A DNA stretch of 64,000 nucleotides from Plasmodium coatneyi (lineage: Eukaryota; Apicomplexa; Aconoidasida; Haemosporida; Plasmodiidae): positions 1,178,001 through 1,242,000 of the forward strand of contig NC_033562.1 in the NCBI RefSeq assembly GCF_001680005.1. The letters run 5' to 3'. The notes beneath the pieces were generated by a model. The model was not told the DNA's origin. It did no database searches and saw only the letters and a list, made by a program, of their open reading frames with translations. Below are positions 44,601-55,494 of the stretch, in pieces (the first letter of the stretch is position 1; the number at the start of each line of letters is the position of its first letter). Both the position numbers and the translations under genes were made by a program.

Positions 44601-45630
44601 CGTTCCAATTTTCATCATTGATCTGGCAGTTGTGACTTCTGTTTATGTTAGCATAATGTGGGTCGTTATATTTGCTATACATTTTTTTCGTTTTCCTCAT
44701 ATGGGTGGTACAGAGAGGTAAATCCTGCTTACTCTTCAGCATCCCCACGAAGTCCTTATTTTGAACCTTTTCCTCCCCTTTAGAATCTAGGATAATTATT
44801 TCTCTTAGAATATAAAAATAGGGTTCATGGCTAGCTAGCGATAACATGATTAAGTCTGCATCCATCCCGTGGATTACATGTCTGGTGTTCGGATCGTAGC
44901 CAGGTTGACCTCTCTGCGATTTTATAAAATTATAAATTTTATGTTCCCCTTCTCCACAAACATTAGCATCTGAAAAAATGACCACAATGTTTTTCCACTT
45001 TTCATCATTTGTAATTTTATGCTCCACGAAATATTTCAAAGCAACTGACAATTCATACATGAACTGAGTCCCCGGTGTTATAATGTTACTGTCCCAGAAG
45101 GTGAACTCCTCTGGAACTTCCCGATTTTCTGACAAAAATTTTTCCCTCAATTCTATGTATGCTTTTCTTTCAATTTCTGAACAGAGAATAGACTTAAACC
45201 TTCGACTCCTCTGTTGGTTCATTTTAGCCTTTGGAGCTACTCCATCAATAGCCATGTAGAGAAGTTTCTTTGGTTCAATTATATCGAATAAACGTTCTAT
45301 GTATAGAAAAATATTTAAAAATATTTCTTCATTACTTTTGGCCCTCTTGCTATTGTCACTGTGGGAGCAGAGGTGGATTATTCCGTTCATGTCAAGATAC
45401 AAATTATCGAAGTAGCCATTTATGTTATCTGAGCAGTGCGTTTCATCTGTGTTGTTTACATAGTCGCTCAGGTCTGGTACTCTATAGGTGGCCTTCCCTT
45501 CCCCATCACGGTGTCCATCCTGAATCTTCGTTCTCCTTGCGTATACATCGCTGTCTCTGGTTTCGTAGGTGGCTTTGGCTATTTTTGGGTACCTCGTAAC
45601 CAGCCATCGGTAGAAGGTGGGTACTCCCAT
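41638..45630 (-). CDS. XRN2: XRN2/RAT1-type 5'-3' exoribonuclease
   Basis: A single exon of 1330 aa from an ATG at 45630. XRN enzymes degrade 5'-monophosphate RNA; the RAT1/XRN2 branch is nuclear and acts in transcription termination and rRNA processing. The start MGVPTFYRWL is the family signature. Acidic catalytic residues are present: YLDMNG (D80), AIDGVAPKAKMNQQRSRRF (D129), DANVCGEGEHK (about 221-230), HGMDADL (D257, D259) and CGNDFLPHLPS. The second conserved block (FQSCPMWHWYYPYYYAP, then SPIIDFYPKTF and a later LTEEERKRNRRG) resembles XRN2 more than XRN1. Between the blocks lies a Glu/Pro/Asn-rich insert. The C-terminal 330 residues are Gly-Tyr-Asn-His-rich and probably disordered. 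It is longer than animal XRN2 (about 950 aa). It is divergent from PDCD5. Confidence 0.94.
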   Translation of the reverse strand: MGVPTFYRWLVTRYPKIAKATYETRDSDVYARRTKIQDGHRDGEGKATYRVPDLSDYVNNTDETHCSDNINGYFDNLYLDMNGIIHLCSHSDNSKRAKSNEEIFLNIFLYIERLFDIIEPKKLLYMAIDGVAPKAKMNQQRSRRFKSILCSEIERKAYIELREKFLSENREVPEEFTFWDSNIITPGTQFMYELSVALKYFVEHKITNDEKWKNIVVIFSDANVCGEGEHKIYNFIKSQRGQPGYDPNTRHVIHGMDADLIMLSLASHEPYFYILREIIILDSKGEEKVQNKDFVGMLKSKQDLPLCTTHMRKTKKMYSKYNDPHYANINRSHNCQINDENWNELQILDLTILREYLSKDFFFDSTYNLERCIDDFIFICFLCGNDFLPHLPSISIASGSIDQLVLLYQKVLPVLGDYLINEGKINLKPFSKYVSFIAEVERETFISQYDFKKKREKRDQQKDSLKRVKCTDEQNDGSGNIAAMLTGGPTNNRDCDGAGGEAVNSNRGSVQFKDATVMGTETGTASASSLAASTTSPPAPVNKKMLYESKIQSMQPIRNFKFKEKKGEKSINFLVRPASSSISEQAPNNEPSTLQNVVEEEAPASSEEVQIEDQPNGQAEPCKEQPNGEVEKCKEQTNGEEAQSKEQPNGEVPQPEDPPPKGDLQFDIEDEETKRMNDINEFNMLLKEAVKKASQCENPKEDVELGGDENPELIRIKYYKSKFHLDETDYVDDFVKEVVYKYIEGLAWVLSYYFQSCPMWHWYYPYYYAPLSSDLIIDNVNFTFQKDEPILPLEQLLCVLPSNSSHCLPKGYRELMVRHDSPIIDFYPKTFKEEENGKKYKYQWVILLPFVDKERIIKHARELNDTLTEEERKRNRRGMNKIYMNCSHPLSKQITKSIKAYVKKMKEEGEKKNDADVSSTGNENANPPAGNTTEGESLSLTDGPTNVEEAGDYNSENTYDQFFKNMNLTIPISNNRDMNLFGFLNCKHEDSDVNILKKIFKFSSNFSTTCNSAFFVQPELIKHRSSLLPNHKRPRKVLTVVDINNEERKLRFNAPAAKRMILNSLSTNHPHIYSYARGNQPRSHVINYGSGGGYGGGGYGGGGYGNGGYGNGGYGSGNYGGGGYGGHAGRDHRNNYANGNYNSHMSAPKNHASYHHGPNYQNHQNHQAYQNQNPHYGNNYPPPTYKNAVMQKVPRSAAAAHTYDSKKESSYNNAYDSSYASHRNQSSRDNPNYDAPYNTSQSARYKNDNRGGHGSHGGHTTHGSYKHHTGYGNYGNHNSNHNSSHNSSHNNEVNQHKRDTFKSGAQNGAPGINKKANYNGRSVPYKDREY
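42256..42372. repeat. Gly-Tyr-Asn-encoding repeats in exoribonuclease tail
   Basis: A run of 12-15 bp imperfect units (ccataaccacc/ccgtaaccacc types) encodes GGGGYGGGGYGNGGYG-like sequence, a prion-like low-complexity composition, on the minus strand. Confidence 0.85.
43680..43800. repeat. 33-bp repeats in exoribonuclease insert
   Basis: At least three 11-residue units of the type KEQPNGE with variable neighbours, in the insert between the two conserved nuclease blocks. The units have diverged from each other. Confidence 0.75.
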
Positions 45631-47331
45631 GCTTTGTGCGTCTCTTCCGGTCTATTCTTCACCTGCTCTGGTGGAAATTTTTTTTTGGGTCACTATACCT
45701 CCGGGTTAGCTTCCTCCTCGTGGGAACTTCTTTACCCCCGCTTTATGGCAGATATGTTTGCAGCTGTTGCTGCTCAAAAGGAAAAAAATATGTGCTGCCC
45801 TATTTACTTACTAAAGTTGTGTGGTCATATACGGATACGTCCTTTCCACAATGAATAATTTTTTTTTTTCTATATGGAGAGTGGTCTATTCTGTCACTAC
45901 GTGATGATCTGAATGGTGAAAACATATGCTCTGCATACCTTTTTACTGTTCCATTTTTCACACGGGTCAGTGTTCCTCTCGTACATATATGGGTAGGAGT
46001 ACATGGGCGAGTTGACTTTCACACGCATCATATGTGTGCGTATAAACATGCACTTATTGGGGGAATAACTGGTCTGACCTCCCAAAATGAGGGGTTGGAA
46101 AATACTTTCGTTAATTTTTGTGAAACGCATAAACGTGCTACCGTTTGTGCACATGTGCGCGTGGGATTCCTTTGCACGGAGGTGGGGAGGTCCTTTCCAC
46201 GTCACACGTTGGTTCAGCCTGGACGTGCTTAACCCTCTTGTGTAATTCTGTGCATCCCTCGGGGGGTTATATACCCGTGTAGTATTATCTACGTTTCGAC
46301 GTGTGGGTGACTAAAAAACGTGGACACTCGCAGGTTACAAGTTTTGTGCCCAGGTGGCATATAAGCTCCGTCAAATTGACTAAACAGTTGCTGTTCCACG
46401 CATACGCTTGTAATATGCAGTTGTATGTGCATTTATTTGTGCTTCCTTGGGCACCGCTTTGTGTAGATCTGTGTGATCAGCTTTGGTGACCTCCTTAGTT
46501 ATCACTTAGGCGCTTAATATGGTTGCATGTCGGGTGATGCATCGTTGCGTCACTTCCTCATTGCCTTTCTATCTGTACAGTCTGGGGTGTCGTCTCCCGT
46601 TGGCCGCTTTACAAGTGGCACGTCAGTTGGTAGAAGGCAAAAGGACAGCTGGTGCGGTACGTCTTCCAATATACGGACTGGACGAAGTACATGTAACATT
46701 GGGGGGAGGTGTCCTCTCGCTCATCCTCTCTTAACCTTCGCTGCTGATTCTTCACGAATTTTTTTTTGAAGGATTTTAAAAAACAATCTAATCTCCAATA
46801 TGAAACAAACTCGACTTCGTTTGGCTTCGTTTCTTCGAAGTTTTTTTTTTTTTTCTTTTTATCTCCCTGAATGAATTTTAATTACATCCCAATTGGAAAT
46901 GCTTGGCTTTGTCGCCTTCCTCCAAGAATGGTTTGGAATAGGAGGTTCGTCGCATAGCATGCGCGAAGGGGGAATTTACTACTCAAGTGGGAAGCTTCAA
47001 ACATGCGCATAGGCACACTTGCGAAATGATGGATAAGTAATGTAAGCTTGTTCAGTTTTTTACGTTCGCCTCAATGGGCTGTTTTCCGCTTTTATCGCGT
47101 CAAATATCTCCTCACTTTGATAAGCGGGAAAAATTAATCTCCACGTGGGGAAACATAGATATAAACATATATATAAAAATATATACATACAAATATTTAC
47201 ATAAATAATATGCGTATATATATGCATATATTGCTTTTCTTGAAGTGCCTTTTTTTTAAAAAGCGCCAGGCCGAATGAACGAGGGCTTAAAAACGTGCGG
47301 CTATTTTTCGTATATGCAACTAGCTTTTTTG

Positions 47332-47366
<35 letters not shown>

Positions 47367-48028
47367 GTATACGTATATAGAGCGCACATTTCGCGTATAT
47401 GTGGCATGCGTAGCACATCATGGACCAGTGCAAGGGCGGAAACCAATCTTACGTTTAACCTGACGGAGGCAAGTACAATTAGCTTATTCGGAAGGCCAAC
47501 CTGCAATTTGTTTAAGTCAGTGCGAATTAAATGCCTCTCTGATGCGCCTGATGACATTTGTGGTTATCTATCCGTTCCCATAAAAGAGCCATAGTATGGG
47601 GAAAGTGGAAAAACTGTAATAAGAGGGGCTAGTACAGTAAAAACTAAGTACTATGTATTGCCTCTCCCCAATAGAATTCATCTCGAGGAAAATAAACACC
47701 TTTGGGACTTTTTGCATGACATCATGTATAACTGCAGGTCCCTTTTAAGCATTTGTTCTGAAAAAAAAAAAAAAAAAACGGAACAGTTTGTCGCTAGCTT
47801 TTCCTTTTTTTCTTAACCTACATACATGCAAGGGGTAAAACGGGAGGGTAAATCTTTGTAACATCGCACCCATTTATTTCGTTGTAAAATTGGCTACACA
47901 ATCTGCTGCATATTTTATGTTATTCTTTTTTTTTGTCAAACAAACTGATCCCCCCCTTTGCTATTGTGCAAAAAAAAAAGAAAAGCTAACTGACGCCCAA
48001 ACGCCTTCATCACTGACTTTTCCAAAAA
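45631..48028. other. Divergent intergenic region, exoribonuclease/PDCD5
   Basis: 2.4 kb holding two promoters. It contains an A31 run at 47332-47362, T runs near 46840, and an AT-rich tract of ta steps near 47160-47235. A short ORF around 46519-46734 looks random. No RNA gene was recognised. Confidence 0.75.
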
Positions 48029-49304
48029 ATGAACGCTGAAAAGGCTGAAGCCAACTCGAGGCTTCTGGAGCTTTCGAAGAGGAACCTGGAAAATGTAGGC
48101 CCTCCGTTGTGTGTCTTCCCTTTCGCAAGTGCACACGCAGACATATGTTCCCATCCGTATGCGTTCATTCCCCGTGCGCACACATTACATGGGTGCTTGT
48201 CTGTCTTTCCCCCCTTTGGTAGAAAACGAAGAAGGAACTGGAACAGAAACAGAAGCAGGAGTAAGCATACGTGGCCTGAGCTTGTTAGCCCCCTTCCCCT
48301 TAATAAAATACACATAACGATTACACCTATACATGGTTGTCCACTTGGACATGCTTTTTCTAGCTGTCTCGTGCAGCTCAACAACTGTGCGGAATCATGT
48401 TCGCCCATGTATTCCCAAATGGGCGCACTACACCCGTAACGACTTGCATACATTGCATTTTTCATTCGTCGTGATAGGGAACAGCAGGAGCAGAGGAGGA
48501 TCATCATGAAGTCCCTGTTGACCCCGGATGCGCACGCACGATGTAAGGAAAGAAGCGTCCTTTTAAGAGTGCTGGGCTGGAAAGAGAGGCAATATCGGAA
48601 GGACTAGCCCCGCTGATGAGTGTAACAAGTGAGCAAAAGTATAGTGCAATTTTGACTCACCCGAACCGCTTGCCACTTTTACTTTTCAGTGTCGAGGATA
48701 GCCATTGTGAAGGAAGAGAAGGCCAGGCGAATCGAGGACATAATTATAAGGGTAAAATATTAGGGAAAAAAAAAAAAAAAAAAAGTGATGCACAAAAAAC
48801 GGGGGACATGAAAGGAGTTAATTTAAGAGCATGTCCATAATGATTCTTTCGCCAATGTTGTAAAAAATGGGGTCCTTTCCACCCTTTCCTTTCTGTCGTA
48901 CCGCTTTAATTTGAAAAAAAATATGCCGACTAACGTTTCAATGAGATAGTGAAGTAATCACGTGTGCACATGCTCTACCTGTTCCTACTATTTGTTTTCC
49001 CCTTCCTTTCAGAATAGCCAAATGGGTATGCTTCACAGAAAAATTGACGATGAGCAGCTAATTAAAATTATCGAGGTTTGTTCACGCGTCCACCTCTGTC
49101 GCTGTGTGCACATGCACACCGTTGTAGCGCCTCATTTGTTTTTCCTCATTTTTTGTTTCTTCCACTATTTATTTGTTTCATTTTATCCCCGACTTCACTC
49201 CTCCCCGTGCAGCAAGTGAGCGAAAAGATTTACAAAAAGGAACCAGTGATAGAAGTAAGTCATCGCAGACAGTTCGAATGAGTGCATATATGTGTGCGCA
49301 CATC

Positions 49305-49350
<46 letters not shown>

Positions 49351-49534
49351 CACCCCTCCATGTTAAGTCGTTTTCCATGTTTGCTGTTGGCCCCCATGGT
49401 GAGGGTTCCACCCACCTTTGCGTGCGTATTTTGTTGCTCAAAAAAAAGTGACATACATAATTCTTCCTCTGCAGATAAGACGAAGGAAACAGTTCGATGA
49501 CGACGATGACTTCAACGAAGAGGACTACACGTGA
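48029..49534 (+). CDS. PDCD5: PDCD5/TFAR19 family protein, seven exons
   Basis: Seven exons: 48029-48094, 48223-48260, 48478-48542, 48690-48751, 49013-49075, 49213-49254, 49475-49534. Each junction is GT-AG and the frame is kept, giving 131 aa (human PDCD5 is 125). The family is a small three-helix DNA-binding domain present from archaea to animals; in animals it is linked to apoptosis and to a chaperonin. The family is shown by LLTPDAHARLSRIAIVKEEKA, then DDEQLIKIIEQVSEKIY and IRRRKQFDDDDDFNEEDYT, the acidic tail. Exon 2 is only 38 nt. The last intron (49255-49474) carries a 41-bp poly(A) run. Function in Plasmodium is not established by the sequence. Confidence 0.95.
49309..49349. repeat. 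Poly(A) homopolymer, 41 bp, in PDCD5 intron 6
   Basis: The longest homopolymer noticed in the window. It sits 54 bp after the intron donor and 125 bp before the acceptor. Confidence 0.85.
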
Positions 49535-50247
49535 ACGCACAAAGTTGCGACGTGGATAATTTTTTTTTTTTTTTTTTTAAAATGATGTGCAGAATAAAAT
49601 CAAGCTTCGTTGCTGCCCGTGGCTTGGTTGTACACAAAAAGAAGGGGAAAAGGCCAAACGCTGAAAATGACTTTTATCAAGTGTTTTTTTTTTCCCCCTA
49701 ATTTTGTTAATTTTTGTCAGTATAAATCTAGTTCATCTGAAGCATATTATTCTTTCCATTATACTATATTTCATGTTATTCCCTTATTTTCCTTTTTTTT
49801 TTTTTTCGATTTCGGGCTTTCTGCGTTTTATGTTGTCCCTAGACGCATTCCCACTTTTTACGCCCAACGTTTTTATCCCCCCCCAAAATTAACACCAACC
49901 ATTTTAATTAATATGTGGCCCCTGTTCTACCTCGCATTATAAGGATTATCTGTGTAGAGGGGATTGCCTGCCCCCCTTGTTAGCAGTCTGCCTGGGTAGA
50001 CATCCCCTCGTTGCGCAATGTAGCCAAACTGGAGTAGCGCAAGGGAAATACACATCGAGGCTTTCCTTTTTCTGCCCTTGTCCCCCTTTTCCCCCACCCC
50101 CCTGGAGACGCCTAAATAGGATCATTTTGGAGGGGGAAAAAATATTACCCCATTTGTGGATGCACAAAAAAAGTGTGCCACCATCTCAGTTTGCAACACT
50201 CTCACTTTAAGTAGTAGATTTGCTTCCCATTTTCTTCCCCACCTCCA
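49535..50247. other. Intergenic region, PDCD5 to POFUT2
   Basis: 713 bp between two genes in the same direction. It has T runs near 49560 and 49794 and pyrimidine-rich stretches. No gene was seen. Confidence 0.75.
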
Positions 50248-51886
50248 ATGAAGGGAAAAGCTTCCATTTGGGTTGCCCTCCTGTTGGTTTGCCTAACCCC
50301 GCGTTTTAAAAATTTAGACAAGGACGTTTCTTCCCCAGTATGCAGAACTGATGAAGTGTATACGGGTGATGCCTTCTACCCTTTCAAGAAAAAAAAATAC
50401 GTCCTCTATGATGTGAATATCGGAGAAGGCTTCAATGTATGTGTTGACCATGGGTGAGGGATTCCCCAGGGGGGTTGTTCCCTGCCCAGCGTCTTGGCAG
50501 CATTTCGTGTTAATGCTGTGCAATGAGTAGTCCACTTCTGCTCACGTTTACGCCTCTTCCCCCCCACACATACAAACACACATCTACACATCGACACAGC
50601 TGCAGAAGGAAGTGCTATACCGAGTAGCGCTGGCCGTGTACTACCTCAACCAGGAGGAGAGGACACAAGTGCATTATCTTGTGTTACCTCCCTGGTGCTA
50701 TGTCACCCACTGGGGAAAGGAGAAAAAACACAACAGAATTAAGTGGGACGTTTTCTTCAATCTGAAGGCCCTCCAAAATGTGATCCCCGTTATGGAGTAC
50801 ACTGAATATGAGGAACAGTTTGGGCCACATGTGGATTACATCCTTTCGTATCGACATGTCATTGGGGATTGGTCCAAAATGGAGGAAAAAAAAAGCTTCC
50901 AATTTATGGACATGGAGAAATGTGACGCGAAAAATTATAAATTCAAAAAAAATTTATGTAAAAATTGTGCCCATAAATATTCAGTTGTATATTCAGGAAA
51001 TTGCACAAATGTCAAGGGAAAAAAAACGGAGTGTTTAGAATTTTTTTTTATAACTAGCTATTTTGTAAGTTCCACTCTTTCAGACATATTTCACTACGAC
51101 ATGGATTCTGTCCTTATCAAACACGGCAGCAACATCCTCGTATCCTTCGTGAACGAATTGGTGGAAGCCAATTTGGAGGATGTTCTCCCATACAGTGAAG
51201 ATTTAATAAATGAGGGAAACCAGTTTGTTCAGAAAAAACTGAACTCGAGTAATAACTACATAAGTTGCCATCTTAGGTACACGGACTTTAGGAAAATCTC
51301 CACATACGATGTGCCGCCTATAGGAATTTCCCTTTTAAAATTGCTTTACATCATGTTTCTGCGAAAAAGTGAATTCATTTTTGTGTCAACTGATGAGAAG
51401 AAGCAAGTTAAAAAAGTGATTGCTAGCCAATTTCCTCAATATAAAAAATTTTTTTTTTTTTACGAAAATGAAAAGTTGCACACAGGACAGGTTGCTATTG
51501 TTGACCAGTGGATTTGCACACGTTCAGGGACATTTGTGGGGAACATTTTTTCGAGATTTAGCATGCACATAAAATGGGAGCGATCTTTAATTGGTAAGGG
51601 TGGACCGGATCACAATTTGGATCTTTGCGGTTACAGCATTAGCACTGATCAGGGGTTGCGAAAAAAGTATTCCTATATTCAGGATGCCCACCTCGATGAG
51701 GAGGCCTTGCAGAAGCTGCACCCCTTGTACATGCGCCTATCGGAAGCAGATAGGAACTTCCTCAGGACCATTTGCTACGACTATGTCAGTCACTACCCCC
51801 AGAATGTGAGCATCTACCGGAGGGGGTACGTGCCCCCCGAGGTGTGGGGGGTTGGGAAGCAGAGTGAAAAGGAGCGCTTAAAATAG
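50248..51886 (+). CDS. POFUT2: GDP-fucose protein O-fucosyltransferase 2
   Basis: Two exons: 50248-50436 and 50600-51886 (GT-AG, phase 0), giving 491 aa (human POFUT2 is 429). The enzyme adds fucose to Ser/Thr of thrombospondin repeats in the ER; in Plasmodium the targets include TRAP and CSP. A signal peptide (KASIWVALLLVCLTP) starts the protein. The DVNIGEGFNLQKEV segment, which crosses the intron, keeps the catalytic Glu (E60 here). VLPPWCYVTHW follows. The fucosyltransferase motifs are CHLRYTDFRK, FIFVSTDEKK and DQWICTRSGTFVGNIFSRFS. A Cys pair region (CKNCAHKY) is an insertion typical of the parasite enzyme. No KDEL-like tail is visible. It converges on the membrane-protein gene with a 210 bp gap. 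Confidence 0.95.
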
Positions 51887-52096
51887 TTGCGGGCAAAAAG
51901 GGGGATGCCCATGTGCGCGTGCCGCAGCACGACTGTTTTGGTGAGCAGACGAACAGGTGATCCACCCCAAGGGATGTCTAATCAAGTTGCGGTCTCCCCC
52001 AGGGGATGCTTCACCCGGGGGTTAGCTCATCCTTTAGCGTGACATCGCAGAAACGCAATGGTGAGTGCCTTCCCGTCGTCCAACCATTGGTTCCAA
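51887..52096. other. Convergent 3' gap, POFUT2/membrane protein
   Basis: 210 bp between facing stop codons. It probably holds both 3' UTRs; no other signal was seen. Confidence 0.75.
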
Positions 52097-53968
52097 TTAA
52101 CTCATGCTGAAATATTTAGTGCACTCGAAGACGTCATACTCCGGGTGGGAATCCTTGTTACCGAAGAAGGAATCTACCTCCTGACACGTTCGAAAGTTAA
52201 TGTCGTGGGATTTGTTCCTGTTAACATTCGGGTTCTTCCTCTGGAGGGTGTTACCAACATCGTGAGAAGTTCCGCCTGGGTTATTCACCTGGACGTGGTA
52301 ATCTTGAGAGGCGTCTGGGGATAGGCCTTTCCACTTTGTCTGGTCAGGCGCTTTCTCCAACAGGGCGTCTCCCTTGGTCCCTCCATGATGCAGCCTGTTG
52401 ACGCCCTTTCTGTTCAGTACTATCTGTACAATGTGGGAAAAAATGCAATTTTCGTAAATCTCATTCATGACATGCTCACAATAGTAAATGGACTCATATT
52501 TGCAATTCTTGTAAATCTGATTGAGGAAGACGTGAATGATATTTAATTTGGAAAGGAAAAGAGCATATAAAAAAAAAAAAAAATTAAAAAAAAATATGAA
52601 CAGAATGTAATATATGCCTTTATAATTTCGCAAATTTAAAATGTGCATTTTGGCTAGCTCGTAAGGCGGGACTAAAGGAACGGCATTGTTGTAGTAATAC
52701 ACGGAAAAAAGGATGTAAAAATTTATAAGTAAATTTACACACAAATTAATTACATAAGGAATGAAGAAAAAAAAGTATTTTATGTAATTTATTTTATCGC
52801 TACACTTCTGGATCATTAACGAGTGGATGTAGTTGTGATTACACTTCATGTAATTGCTTATGTTGTAAATGTTTGAATAAATGGAGTTTCCAAAAATGTT
52901 GAAAATATTTTTTCTGTCCATGTGGATACAGTGATAATTATAATTGGGGATGTCTCCCCCTGGGGGGATATTCAACTCTTCGTATAAATCATCGTTGTTT
53001 ATAATTACGGAGACTGCACGCTTTGTGGGGGCCATCGTAGCGTCTTTATCTGTGTGCGAATTGCTCCATAGGCCGTTGCTGCAGAGGAGGTTGCTTTCCC
53101 ATGGTTGGTTATCAGAGGTGGGTTTCTTCGGCGTTGCTCTGGTCCTCTTCACCTTTTCTGCCTTTTCGGCATTCCCCATTTTCTCCCTCCGGTGCCCAAT
53201 TCCCATGAACAGCTCACCGCATTTCGTTGGTGTGCCGATTTTCCCCCCCTTCGTGTAGCTGTCCCTACTTATATACTTGAAAATGTTTGTAAATTTGTTG
53301 AAAACTTCATCAGCGTGGAGTAGCACCATGTGGTCAAATTTTTTGTCCAAGTGGCTAAACATCTTTTTACACCCCTCAATGAGAGTTTCCGTGTTTCGGT
53401 AAATTTCTTTGTTTTTCTCTCGTATGTAGACATTATACAACATTTGGAGGATTATCAGACACATGACATCCACATGGTGGAGGAACGTTTTGTATGTAAA
53501 AAAAATGATATACAAATTTAGCAGGCAATAGGCCAAAACGGAAAAGGTAGAGAACACGTGGAAGTGAATTTCACACGGATGATAATGTGTGTTTACCCCC
53601 CAGGGAAATCTAAGCACTGTCTGCAGGCGAAATAAGAGGCATATACTTAACAGTAAAAAAAGAATATACACAAGATAGAGAAGGTACGTTTTTTTATTCC
53701 CCATCGGGTGTAGAAGCCAAGACCCCTTTGGCACTTCCTTCTCATACTTCACTATACATTTCAAGTTTTTATATATTTCGTAAAAGTGGATATAATTTGA
53801 GAAGGGCGAATTGTCGAATAGGTTCATTTTCATGTTGTGCAGCTCCCTGAGCAGGAGCTCTTTCCTGTCCTTGTGGCTGTCCCTGTGCTCTGCACCGTCC
53901 AGGGGGTCCCACCCGGGCCTCTCCGTGCAGATTAGCTCCACGCTGCTCTGCCGCTTCTGCGCCTCCAT
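52097..53968 (-). CDS. Conserved multi-pass membrane protein, unknown function
   Basis: A single exon of 623 aa from an ATG at 53968. About five hydrophobic segments are visible: residues 95-115, 137-158, 163-181, about 394-420, and a Phe-rich one at about 448-473. The N-terminal 90 residues are hydrophilic. A loop of roughly 210 residues between segments 3 and 4 is Lys/Asn-rich and contains DNYLYEELNIPPGG-like sequence. The C-terminal 130 residues are polar and low-complexity. No signal peptide, transporter motif or enzyme signature was recognised. It may be a Plasmodium-specific protein of the endomembranes. It is divergent from the START-domain gene. Confidence 0.85.
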   Translation of the reverse strand: MEAQKRQSSVELICTERPGWDPLDGAEHRDSHKDRKELLLRELHNMKMNLFDNSPFSNYIHFYEIYKNLKCIVKYEKEVPKGSWLLHPMGNKKTYLLYLVYILFLLLSICLLFRLQTVLRFPWGVNTHYHPCEIHFHVFSTFSVLAYCLLNLYIIFFTYKTFLHHVDVMCLIILQMLYNVYIREKNKEIYRNTETLIEGCKKMFSHLDKKFDHMVLLHADEVFNKFTNIFKYISRDSYTKGGKIGTPTKCGELFMGIGHRREKMGNAEKAEKVKRTRATPKKPTSDNQPWESNLLCSNGLWSNSHTDKDATMAPTKRAVSVIINNDDLYEELNIPPGGDIPNYNYHCIHMDRKNIFNIFGNSIYSNIYNISNYMKCNHNYIHSLMIQKCSDKINYIKYFFFFIPYVINLCVNLLINFYILFSVYYYNNAVPLVPPYELAKMHILNLRNYKGIYYILFIFFFNFFFFLYALFLSKLNIIHVFLNQIYKNCKYESIYYCEHVMNEIYENCIFSHIVQIVLNRKGVNRLHHGGTKGDALLEKAPDQTKWKGLSPDASQDYHVQVNNPGGTSHDVGNTLQRKNPNVNRNKSHDINFRTCQEVDSFFGNKDSHPEYDVFECTKYFSMS

Positions 53969-54254
53969 GGTTGGCTAACGCGGTTGGAGGAAGCAAATCA
54001 ATAATAAGCAACAAGGGGGAATTACAAGCGTGCCAAAAAAAATAGAATAAAATAAAACCAAGCCAAGCACAGCAACCGCGCAGGAAATGCGGAAGTTGCT
54101 TTATGCCCCCCACAGCGCAGCAACGATGAAACGAAAAAAAAAGAAAAAACAAACGAACGAACGAACAAAATTAGACAATCGTCCGTGTGAACAAAAAGTC
54201 AAACCATTTGGAGAAACCCTAAAGACAATGTGTGCAGCTAAAAATGGGCCGTAT

Positions 54255-54289
<35 letters not shown>

Positions 54290-55494
54290 AACATGATGAG
54301 GACGTACAAAAGGATGGCAGGAAAAGACCTCGTTCATGGAATTCTGTACAACTTCACCTGGGAAAATAGCCGTGACGCATTTTCGGCAGTTGCACCTTCC
54401 CCATAAGATCGAACAATTGAGGAGAGAGAACACCAACAAGGTTGCATTTTTTCACTCGTTTATTTTCCCCCCCGATGGTGCACACGCATTTGTTCATTTT
54501 CTTCTTCCTTGGGGAACTACGACGGACAGGGAGGGGGGTAAATACCCCATTACGGGGGTTAACCTGAAATGTAGCCGGGCACATTACAAGTTACTCTGAC
54601 GGCCTTTTCTATTACCCCTTTTAATTTGAAAATGCACAAAAAAAAAAAAAAGGGCGGGAGTAATACGTAAGAAAATAGGGGAGCACTGAATGGCCATAAG
54701 TGTGACCCTTCGGTATGGCGGCCAACCGGGTTGTACGTGGAAAATGTCCATATAATATATATATGTGCAATTATATACGTTGGATAGGCCACTAACATTA
54801 TTTTGTGCCCTTTCGCGGTTCACCTGGCATACGTTTACCCCTCTACAGTTGCTTTCACATTGCTGTATGTACATGTAAAGAGCCTCCTTTTTTTCGCACC
54901 TGTACTGCTAGCTCCGTCATGCAACTACCGCAGCGCTTAAAACGTGGTGCGCCACGCTGGGATACGCTTTAACGGGAAGCATATGAGAACAAATGAGGGA
55001 TACCCGCACAGCCATAGGAACCCGAAAAAAAAAAAAAAAAAGATTAAATATGGCCCTGCTTGCATATTCAAAGGATTACAGCAAAATAAAGAAATTGTAT
55101 CAAAGTAATGTTTACTGTGATTTCCCATTAAGAGGGGATAAAATAAAATTACAATACGTTTTGAATATGCAATTTTTTTTTTTTTTTACTGTCCTGTATT
55201 TTCGTTAAGAGGTAGCCAATTTTTCTTTTTTTTTGCACAAAAATTTTTGCATACCATAATACACATATGAACGTTCATTCGAAGGGACAAAACCCGACAA
55301 AACGAATCAGCTACTTGGCGAGAGTGTAAATTTTCAGTTTCGCCTTTTCTCGTGTGAGTACTTCGCGCAGGCTTACATACATGTGTAAGTTGGGCCAGGC
55401 GCGGTGGGCAAAATAGCTAGCCAGGTAGGTCGTCAGGTCATTACATTCCAACGGAGCACCTTCCAAAGGGGTTACCACTTCCCTACTGAGTAAC
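53969..55494. other. Divergent intergenic region, membrane protein/START protein
   Basis: 1.5 kb with a T29 run at 54259-54287, an A run near 54638 and another near 55026. It should contain two promoters. No gene was recognised. Confidence 0.75.

Noticed and set aside
20050..45630. Functional cluster of RNA-decay genes (Ski2, Sm D3, XRN2-type)
   Set aside because: The genes are separated by unrelated ones and Plasmodium does not show operon-like grouping; chance is the simpler explanation.
46519..46769. Short plus-strand frames in the exoribonuclease/PDCD5 gap
   Set aside because: Two overlapping frames of similar length, no motif, and a promoter-like location.
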